A stretch of 11,626 nucleotides of DNA, taken from positions 1 through 11,626 of the forward strand of contig JAFGUM010000261.1 in assembly GCA_016938515.1 (NCBI GenBank), given 5' to 3'. Origin of the DNA: Spirochaetales bacterium. Lineage in GTDB: Bacteria; Spirochaetota; Spirochaetia; Treponematales; UBA12059. The notes below the pieces were generated by a model that did not search any database, was not told the DNA's origin, and worked only from the letters and a program-made list of their open reading frames with translations. Shown piece by piece: positions 6,515 through 11,626 of this stretch. The position numbers and the translations under genes are program-made. Numbering within the stretch: the stretch's first letter is position 1; each line of letters begins with the position of its first letter.

Positions 6515-7913
6515 TCGTCTTCGCGTCTGCATGATACTGGAGGGTTCGTACCCGTACATTACCGGGGGAGTAGGCGCCTGGGTTCACGATATACTAAGCG
6601 GGCTGCCAGACATTGAGTTTAGCCTGTTAACGCTGTCGCCAAGTGCGGACCAGCCCCTTCGCTACACTCTGCCCCCCAATGTGGTGGAGCACAAAGACGT
6701 AGTCCTGTCTGCTTCTACCGCCAAGACCCAACGTCGTCCGAGGCGTACGGTAGTAGACTCCATACTCAAATTACACGAGAGAATGTTCAAAAAGGAAGTG
6801 CCTGACATCATGGGAACCCTGGCTGTCAGGAACAATCATGAAAACTTTGGCAACGGACTCCTTGCGGATGATCGACTGTGGAACATGATCGTAGGCATGA
6901 ATATGCGACGAAACCCCGCCTACGCGTTTTCTGACTATTTCTGGGCCTGGCAGTCGGCGCACCGCATGATGTTCGAGGTATTGCGAATACGAGCTCCCAG
7001 GGCAGATGTGTACCACGCTATATCCACAGGGTTCGCGGGGCTTGCCGCTCTCAACGCCAAATCCAGAACCGGCAAGCCATTCCTGTTGACAGAGCACGGG
7101 CTCTATCACAAGGAACGCGAGATGGAAATAAGAAAAGCTGATTTTGTAAAAGGCTACCAGCGTGATATGTGGATCAATATATATTCCAGTTTAAGCGTGA
7201 TGTGCTACCGGAACGCTGACACGATTACATCCCTCTTTGAAGAGAACCGCCGCAAGCAGATAGAACTGGGAGCAAAACCAGAACGCTGCTTCGTCATTCC
7301 AAACGGCATAGATATTGAGCGATTTTCGTCGGTGAAGCGCTCGCCACGGCCGGGGTTTCACGTTGGGCTCGTAGGGCGCATCGTGCCTATCAAGGACGTG
7401 AAGACCTTCATTGCCGTTGCCAAAATAGTACTCGACCGACTGCCTGAAGCGATGTTCTACGCTATCGGGCCTACCGACGAGGATGAAGAATACTACGAGG
7501 AGTGCGTAGCTCTCGTGGAGAGTCTGCGCATACAGGATCATTGCATCTTTACAGGCAGGCAGAACGTACTTGAATACTACTCCTTTCTTGACGTTATGAT
7601 GCTGACGAGCGTCAGGGAAGCCCAGCCTCTCGTCATCTTGGAAGGCTGGGTCGCCGGGGTACCGTCTATTTGCACCAAGGTGGGAAACGCCCCGGAGATG
7701 CTCGACTACGACGAGCGCTTCCTCGCCGCGTCAAAAGATCCCGGCAGCCTTGCAGAAGCGGTGCTGTACGTGCACGGGCACCCGGAAGAGATGCGCGCGA
7801 TAAACGAAAAAAATCGTCAGAAAGCCATGACGCTCTACAATAAGCGTGACATGAAAGCCCGGTATGGAGAGCTCTACGAATCTATGAAGGGCGGTCAACC
7901 GTGGCAGGCATAG
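6507..7913 (+). CDS. pelF: PelF-like GT4 glycosyltransferase (GT-B fold)
   Basis: The protein has 468 residues (P. aeruginosa PelF about 507). The GTG start at 6507 puts the nucleotide-fold strand at the usual position: RVCMILEGSYPYITGGVGAW (6-25), with the glycine loop of GT-B enzymes. TEHGLYHKERE (195-205) is a PelF signature. The C-terminal Rossmann domain opens at IPNGID, followed by GRIVPIKD (290-297), which supplies the Arg and Lys expected to contact the donor diphosphate. The EX7E motif is E371-AQPLVIL-E379. In known systems PelF is a soluble cytosolic enzyme that uses a UDP-N-acetylhexosamine to build the Pel chain, working with PelD, PelE and PelG at the inner membrane. All catalytic landmarks are intact. 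The gene overlaps pelE by 8 bp and pelG by 13 bp, implying translational coupling. Another GT4 enzyme is unlikely, given the signatures and the PelG neighbour. Confidence 0.93.
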   Translation: MTDRLRVCMILEGSYPYITGGVGAWVHDILSGLPDIEFSLLTLSPSADQPLRYTLPPNVVEHKDVVLSASTAKTQRRPRRTVVDSILKLHERMFKKEVPDIMGTLAVRNNHENFGNGLLADDRLWNMIVGMNMRRNPAYAFSDYFWAWQSAHRMMFEVLRIRAPRADVYHAISTGFAGLAALNAKSRTGKPFLLTEHGLYHKEREMEIRKADFVKGYQRDMWINIYSSLSVMCYRNADTITSLFEENRRKQIELGAKPERCFVIPNGIDIERFSSVKRSPRPGFHVGLVGRIVPIKDVKTFIAVAKIVLDRLPEAMFYAIGPTDEDEEYYEECVALVESLRIQDHCIFTGRQNVLEYYSFLDVMMLTSVREAQPLVILEGWVAGVPSICTKVGNAPEMLDYDERFLAASKDPGSLAEAVLYVHGHPEEMRAINEKNRQKAMTLYNKRDMKARYGELYESMKGGQPWQA

Positions 7914-9277
7914 GCTTTGAGCTGCGCAAGGTGCTGGGTAAAGGAGGCATTGGCGGAACCGTCGGTGCCATAGTTTCTGGAATATTCGTGGTTGCCGGCC
8001 CATGGCTCATTTCCGTGCTGTCTATGGTCGTGCTGCAGGCAGCGTTTTCTCGAATACGCTTTGAAGGCGTTTTGGTGTTCCAGGCTACTATTGTTTACAG
8101 CTACGCGGTTTCCTTGAGCCTGTCTTCTGGTTTTCAACACCATTTTACGCGTATCATAGCGGATCTATCATGGGAAGGACGCAACGGTGAGGCGACGGCG
8201 TGGATGCTGCGCTTTGCGGGAATCGTTGCGCTCGCGTCCCTGGCTGTTTCCGTGCCGGTCGCGAGTCTGATGCCTCTGAATATCTCAGGTGACGTGCTGC
8301 TGTACAGGATTTCAATCGTCATCCTGTTCGCTGCGATAAATGTAGCGTGGATAGTCATACTGTTCGTATCGTTGCTTCGGGGCTTTATGGTAATCAGCGC
8401 CGTATTCGCCCTCGGCATGACCGTTTCCATCGTTGGCGCCGTGCTGCTGGCGGGCCTGCGCGGCGTGGGTGGCGCGCTGTACGGCTATGCGGTAGGCGTA
8501 CTGGTGCTGGATGGAGCGTTTATCGCGCTCGCGCTGCAGCGATACCCGCCACGGCGGCCTGCAGACGGCTGGGCGGCGTTCGGCACGTACACCAGGCGAT
8601 ACCGCGCCCTCATACTGTCGGGGATAGGATTTTACGCTGGACAGTGGCTGGACAAATTTTACTTCTGGGCGGTTCGAGGAAGCTCCGTCAACGGCACGCC
8701 ATTTCGTGTCTACGAAGCGTACGATTACCCGGTCTATCTCGCCGGTCTTACTATAATCCCCGGGCTTGTGTACTTTACAATAATTACTGAAACACAGTTG
8801 TTTACAGACTTGAAGCATTTTCTCTTCTCACTCAACAGCGCTAGCTGGACTAAGATACAAAAAGCCAAGATGCGGGTTATACACAGCCTCAAGAGAGAGT
8901 TGCGGGATCAGAGCTTGCTGCAGGCAGCCTTCTCGCTGGCATTCGCCGCTCTTGTACTCACCTATGGTCCACCCGGGTTCGTTACCGTGGAACTGTGGCT
9001 TGCCATGGGTGCCGCGTTCGCTCAATTTACGCTGCTGACCATACTCGTGTTCCTGTATTACTTCGAGCAGTATGACAAGGCACTGGTGACGGCTGGAGCA
9101 TATTTCGTGATGAACGGGGTGGGCGGTGCTGTAGCGTATTCACTTCTGCCATGGTTGCCCGCGGGAGCGGGACACCTGCTGGCTGGGCTCGTTGCCTGCG
9201 CTATAGGCTACGCGATACTCAGAATCTCTGTATATCGCATGGACAGGATAATATTCCAGCGTGCCGTGGGGGTATAA
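7901..9277 (+). CDS. pelG: PelG-like polytopic inner-membrane polysaccharide transporter
   Basis: The protein has 458 residues, almost the length of P. aeruginosa PelG (about 456). It starts at GTG 7901 with AGIGFELRK, the typical PelG N-terminus, 13 bp inside pelF. AAGGGCGG (7887-7894) is a plausible ribosome binding site. About 12 hydrophobic segments can be picked out, including IVSGIFVVAGPWLISVLSMVV near the N-terminus, IVILFAAINVAWIVILFVSLL, then YRALILSGIGFYAGQWLDKFYFW mid-protein, and AGLVACAIGYAILRISVY at the end. PelG belongs to the MOP exporter superfamily (Wzx-like) and is thought to carry the growing polymer across the inner membrane in a complex with PelD, PelE and PelF. It is the last gene of the operon; its stop codon runs directly into the terminator. 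Confidence 0.92.
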   Translation: MAGIGFELRKVLGKGGIGGTVGAIVSGIFVVAGPWLISVLSMVVLQAAFSRIRFEGVLVFQATIVYSYAVSLSLSSGFQHHFTRIIADLSWEGRNGEATAWMLRFAGIVALASLAVSVPVASLMPLNISGDVLLYRISIVILFAAINVAWIVILFVSLLRGFMVISAVFALGMTVSIVGAVLLAGLRGVGGALYGYAVGVLVLDGAFIALALQRYPPRRPADGWAAFGTYTRRYRALILSGIGFYAGQWLDKFYFWAVRGSSVNGTPFRVYEAYDYPVYLAGLTIIPGLVYFTIITETQLFTDLKHFLFSLNSASWTKIQKAKMRVIHSLKRELRDQSLLQAAFSLAFAALVLTYGPPGFVTVELWLAMGAAFAQFTLLTILVFLYYFEQYDKALVTAGAYFVMNGVGGAVAYSLLPWLPAGAGHLLAGLVACAIGYAILRISVYRMDRIIFQRAVGV

Positions 9278-9308
9278 AAAACCACCCGCTAAGGCGGGTG
9301 GTTTTTTT
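9276..9308. terminator. Bidirectional intrinsic terminator between pelG and the lipoprotein gene
   Basis: The arms AAAAAACCACCCGC (9276-9289) and GCGGGTGGTTTTTT (9294-9307) pair perfectly around a TAAG loop, followed on the plus strand by a T-run to 9308. The left arm's A-run supplies a T-run on the minus strand, so the same hairpin can end both the pelDEFG transcript and the convergent lipoprotein transcript (stop at 9323). It uses the last two bases of the pelG stop codon. Confidence 0.95.
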
Positions 9309-9322
9309 ATCGTGCCGCGTCG

Positions 9323-11254
9323 TTACCAGGACGCGGTCTTGTCCTTGTTGGCGTCGTAGAAGGCGGCAATCTCGGCGGCGGACCAGACGCGCTCGTCTAT
9401 GATGACGCCGTTCACCTTGCCGTTGAGCCCGTAGTATTTGTTGAGCGTTTTGGTGCCGTCGTAGAACTGCGATCCTATTACCACAGGCGATCCGGTAGCG
9501 AAACTGGAAGACATTGAAATGTTGCTGAAGCCCCTTGAGCCGGTTTCAACGCCATTTACGTATATCTTCATTGAGTTGGTCCCAAGATCCCACGTGGCCA
9601 CGATGTGGTACCAGCTACCCAGGTTAAGCTTCTGGTTGCTCTGCACTATATCGTATGAGCTGCCGGAGTTGGCCGATAGGCCAAATGCCGGCGTGTTGGT
9701 GTTCCAGAACTGCAGTGACCATATCTCGTCTGCAAAGTCGGAGCGGATGCCAGCGTGAACTATGCCGGGATAGCTAGTTGTTTTCTTTACATTGACCCAC
9801 GCTTGCACGGTGCCGCGAACGTGGAAGTCGTACGCGTCGGTGTCCAGCAGCGTGCCCTGCTTGCCGTTGTAGGTGGATACGATGCGGTTTCCAGCCGTGT
9901 CCAGCAGGTCGCCCGCGATGTCGTCCGTGACCACCGTTTCCAGAGGAGCGCCGTTGATGGCCGCGTACAGCGTGCCCAGGTCGCTGATGGGAGTATCGGT
10001 GACGATGGCCACCGGCTCGGAGTCGGTTGTGGAGATGGCGGTGTTCTCTGTCTTGGTGTTGACCGTAACCGCCGTATCGAGGTTGACCACCGACAGCTCG
10101 CTGCCGGAAGGAATCCACAGCGTGTCGTAGGCTGAGGTTATTGCCGCGGCTTCGTCGTTGATTATCTCAACGTAGTTGTCTTGCTGGGTGGCGATGTTGA
10201 CGACGCGGGTTTTGGTGCGGGTGTCGCGAACCGCGTTCGAGTAGTCGGGAGTCTGCGTAACGGCGTCGTAGTCGTAGACGATTTCCTGGCGCACCACGCT
10301 CAGGGCGAGGTAGGCCTGGTCGGGTTCTGCCGCGATGTCGGGCATGAAGAAGCCAGAAGCCGGATCGATGACGTCGCCGTCCTCGGTGTTGAGCGTAGTG
10401 GCGGCTTTCTCGAATACGAGGGTGGAGCCTACCAGCTTGGTGTCGCCTTCTGTAAGGTGCTCGGTGTAGAAGCGTACGCCGACGATGGCGCGCACCCTGT
10501 TTCCGCTCCAGAAGCTGAAGCTCGGGCTGTCGGCGTACTCGCGGGTGTAGACTACGACCGATGACCAGGTCGCCGATGCGTCGGCGGCGGGAGCAAAGGC
10601 CTGGGGGTACTCGAGGCTGCCGTCAATATCGAAGGCCGCGAAACGATTTGTAACGTCGACGATGGTCTCAGTCTGCACGCTGTCGTCGCGGAAGGTCAAC
10701 TCGTTTTTGGAGCGGTATTTGGCGTCGTCGACACCGGTGGGGGTGCTGATGGGGTCATCGTTGGTCCACGTGCCTATAGCATTCCCGTCACCCGCAGCAA
10801 TGTCGTGAATGTAGTACCACTCTTCCTGTTTGAGACGCGGGTCGTAGTCGGGGAAGGTGGTGGTGACTTTAATGGAAAATACGTAATCCGTCGAAAGCTT
10901 CTCTACGACCCAGCTTGAGGTCTGTCCCGGTTCGGGGTAATCAGCCTGCGTACCGGTGCGTGTTTCTCCGACGCTGTCGGGCAGGTCGTACGATGTGGTG
11001 CCCCACGTGGGAACGGTGGCTCTTGGCTGGGTGCCCGTCGAGGCGGAGCCAAAAGGCGTGAGTGCCCTGTCTGAAGAAATAAACGTTCCATTGAGTATAT
11101 CAAACGTGGTCATGTAGGTGCCCTGGAACTCGTCCAGGTCGCCACCGGCGCTGATGCCCTCGGGAGCCATGGTGAGTGTGCACGAAGAAGCGAACGCGAG
11201 GACGAACAGCGCGGCTGCGAGCTTCGTGATGGAAGCGGTCGGTGATCGTCTCAT
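9323..11254 (-). CDS. Secreted lipoprotein with C-terminal LamG-like (concanavalin-type) domain
   Basis: The protein has 643 residues. The start at 11254 is set by AGGAGG (11265-11260) 5 nt upstream and by a lipoprotein signal peptide directly after: basic start MRRS, hydrophobic core LAAALFVLAF, lipobox AFASSC with Cys25 as the lipidated residue. An upstream in-frame ATG at 11392 would add 46 residues reading through the proposed promoter and is rejected. Residues about 28-460 are beta-rich and acidic, rich in Thr, Asp and Tyr, and I do not recognise them. Residues about 465-640 read as a LamG-type jellyroll: GTVQAWVNV, LNLGSWYHIVATWD, MKIYVNGVETG, VVIGSQF, and GLNGKVNGVIIDERVWS near the C-terminus. 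Such domains often bind glycans or proteins at the surface. The gene has its own promoter and converges on pelG. Glycan binding or a link to Pel is inference from domain and position only. Confidence 0.85.
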   Translation of the reverse strand: MRRSPTASITKLAAALFVLAFASSCTLTMAPEGISAGGDLDEFQGTYMTTFDILNGTFISSDRALTPFGSASTGTQPRATVPTWGTTSYDLPDSVGETRTGTQADYPEPGQTSSWVVEKLSTDYVFSIKVTTTFPDYDPRLKQEEWYYIHDIAAGDGNAIGTWTNDDPISTPTGVDDAKYRSKNELTFRDDSVQTETIVDVTNRFAAFDIDGSLEYPQAFAPAADASATWSSVVVYTREYADSPSFSFWSGNRVRAIVGVRFYTEHLTEGDTKLVGSTLVFEKAATTLNTEDGDVIDPASGFFMPDIAAEPDQAYLALSVVRQEIVYDYDAVTQTPDYSNAVRDTRTKTRVVNIATQQDNYVEIINDEAAAITSAYDTLWIPSGSELSVVNLDTAVTVNTKTENTAISTTDSEPVAIVTDTPISDLGTLYAAINGAPLETVVTDDIAGDLLDTAGNRIVSTYNGKQGTLLDTDAYDFHVRGTVQAWVNVKKTTSYPGIVHAGIRSDFADEIWSLQFWNTNTPAFGLSANSGSSYDIVQSNQKLNLGSWYHIVATWDLGTNSMKIYVNGVETGSRGFSNISMSSSFATGSPVVIGSQFYDGTKTLNKYYGLNGKVNGVIIDERVWSAAEIAAFYDANKDKTASW

Positions 11255-11259
11255 ATATA

Positions 11260-11265
11260 CCTCCT
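11260..11265 (-). promoter_or_regulatory. Ribosome binding site deciding the lipoprotein start
   Basis: AGGAGG on the minus strand sits 5 nt before ATG 11254-11252 and directly after the leader hairpin at 11266-11281. Confidence 0.85.
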
Positions 11266-11281
11266 GGACGCGCAAGCGTCC
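11266..11281 (-). promoter_or_regulatory. Leader hairpin abutting the lipoprotein ribosome binding site
   Basis: On the minus strand GGACGC-TTGC-GCGTCC forms a perfect 6-bp, GC-rich stem with a 4-nt loop, and its 3' base is immediately followed by AGGAGG. It could shield the mRNA 5' end from decay or tune ribosome access. It has no T-run, so it is not a terminator. Confidence 0.5.
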
Positions 11282-11302
11282 TGTCGTATCAAAAACAGCT
11301 AC

Positions 11303-11316
11303 GCGGACTCTTCCGC
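11303..11316 (-). promoter_or_regulatory. Second leader hairpin of the lipoprotein mRNA
   Basis: GCGGA-AGAG-TCCGC is a perfect 5-bp stem with a 4-nt loop. It begins about 8 nt after the predicted transcription start and would be the 5'-terminal structure of the message. Confidence 0.4.
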
Positions 11317-11330
11317 AAGTCTGTACGTAG

Positions 11331-11359
11331 AATATACAACACGGAAAGCCACGCGTCAA
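11331..11359 (-). promoter_or_regulatory. Sigma70-type promoter of the lipoprotein gene
   Basis: On the minus strand TTGACG (11359-11354) and TATATT (11336-11331) are spaced by exactly 17 bp and each matches consensus at 5 of 6 positions or close to it. A/T-rich DNA upstream (about 11360-11400) could act as an UP element. Transcription would start near 11324, giving a leader of about 70 nt. Confidence 0.72.
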
Positions 11360-11519
11360 TAAAATACTGAAATAAATCGACGAAAATCGCATACAAATAT
11401 GGCGAAATGAGACTGATCGTGTGATTTTGATGCAAAATTACTTTGTGGGCACGATAAAATGCTTCTGGGCTCGATTGAACGACGCTGGAGACGGGAAAAT
11501 TTTGAGTAGTGGTTCGACA

Positions 11520-11541
11520 AAATTGACGAGTTCGACAATTT
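11520..11541. repeat. 22-bp imperfect palindrome with a flanking direct repeat
   Basis: AAATTGACGAG (11520-11530) faces TTCGACAATTT (11531-11541), with 9 of 11 positions symmetric. TTCGACAA also occurs as a direct repeat at 11513-11520 and 11531-11538. It lies 14 bp past the stop codon of the minus-strand gene at the right edge and about 160 bp upstream of the lipoprotein -35. It could be an operator or a weak AT-rich terminator (TTTT follows on the minus strand). From 11360 to 11519 I see nothing else that I can support. Confidence 0.3.
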
Positions 11542-11555
11542 CGGCAGACGACGGG

Positions 11556-11626
11556 TTACGAATTATCGAGGATGTAGCGTTCGAGGTCGGGCCAGTGGTA
11601 GAAGACGAAGTCCGCGGCGGTCTGGA
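11556..11626 (-). CDS. C-terminal end of an unidentified protein (start outside window)
   Basis: Reading the minus strand from 11624, 22 codons end at TAA (11558-11556) and translate to TAADFVFYHWPDLERYIL followed by DNS. Third codon positions are G or C in 19 of 22 codons, as in the clear genes here, and base composition drops sharply just past the stop. The ending loosely recalls HAD-family hydrolases, in which an Asp follows a small-residue stretch near the end, but this is too short for an assignment. Confidence 0.5.
   Translation of the reverse strand, partial: QTAADFVFYHWPDLERYILDNS

Noticed and set aside
8312..8818. Minus-strand open frame of 168 codons inside pelG.
   Set aside because: It is a shadow of pelG rich in Arg/Gln/His with no recognisable domain.
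9755..10135. Plus-strand open frames opposite the lipoprotein gene (also at 10181-10564).
   Set aside because: They are antisense shadows with Val/Arg/Gly-rich composition, caused by the high third-position GC of the real gene.
11255..11392. Upstream ATG at 11392 for the lipoprotein.
   Set aside because: It would translate through the promoter and leader hairpins and hide the lipoprotein signal peptide.
11383..11428. Imperfect inverted repeat AAAATCGCA / TGTGATTTT with a 28-bp spacer.
   Set aside because: The arms are A/T-rich, one pair needs a G-T match, and such repeats are expected by chance in this spacer.
11430..11626. Plus-strand open frame from ATG 11430 to the window edge (starts MQNYFVGTIKCFW).
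   Set aside because: It has no ribosome binding site, its first half lies in A/T-rich spacer with Ser/Thr-rich low-information sequence, and its second half is the codon-aligned antisense of the minus-strand frame, which has the stronger third-position GC.
1..11626. tRNA, rRNA, CRISPR array, insertion sequence or att site.
   Set aside because: No repeat-spacer pattern, transposase, tRNA-like fold or terminal repeats were seen on either strand.

Overview
The window reads as Gram-negative bacterial chromosome with moderately high GC, strong GGAGG-type ribosome binding sites and tightly packed genes. An outer-membrane-type beta-barrel protein, a lipoprotein with a relaxed lipobox (AFASSC) and an HDOD signalling protein would fit a free-living spirochaete (Spirochaeta/Treponema relatives). 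That placement is inference from style only; no marker gene is present.

The core is a Pel-type exopolysaccharide locus. Four co-directional genes on the plus strand match pelD, pelE, pelF and pelG in order, length and motifs. They are a membrane-anchored GAF/degenerate-GGDEF receptor (4361-5755), a small soluble TPR-like protein (5765-6514), a GT4 glycosyltransferase with the PelF signatures (6507-7913) and a polytopic PelG-type membrane protein starting AGIGFELRK (7901-9277). They are joined by a 9-bp gap, an 8-bp overlap and a 13-bp overlap, so they form one translationally coupled operon. It ends in a strong bidirectional hairpin terminator at 9276-9308. Divergently transcribed from pelD is a 1207-residue protein (683-4306, minus) with a signal peptide, a carbohydrate-binding-module-like domain, TPR repeats and a C-terminal beta-barrel. 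This is the architecture of PelB, the outer-membrane export porin, with an added N-terminal lectin-like domain. No pelA (deacetylase/hydrolase) or pelC is present in the window.

The 54 bp between the pelB-like and pelD start codons hold a perfect 21-bp dyad (AACATCG-N7-CGATGTT, 4334-4354). A good sigma70-type promoter for the pelB-like gene (4356-4384, minus) overlaps the pelD start codon. Together they look like a shared control site for the cytoplasmic/inner-membrane half and the outer-membrane half of the machine. In the PelD-like protein the usual c-di-GMP inhibitory-site RxxD appears replaced by KTKY, so its ligand is open.

Flanks: the left edge carries the 3' part of an HDOD-domain gene (1-693, plus), which overlaps the pelB-like gene tail-to-tail by 11 bp. 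To the right, convergent with pelG, lies a 643-residue lipoprotein with a C-terminal LamG-like domain (9323-11254, minus). It has a clear promoter (TTGACG-17-TATATT) and a leader of about 70 nt with two perfect hairpins, one touching the ribosome binding site. The roughly 300 bp from 11255 to 11555 have no convincing gene. The last 71 bases carry the C-terminal codons of another minus-strand gene.

Working model (inference): PelD senses a signal and, with PelE, activates PelF. PelG moves the polymer across the inner membrane. The TPR-porin guides it through the periplasm and outer membrane, using its extra binding domain to hold the glycan. The LamG lipoprotein may be an unrelated neighbour or a surface glycan-binding partner.
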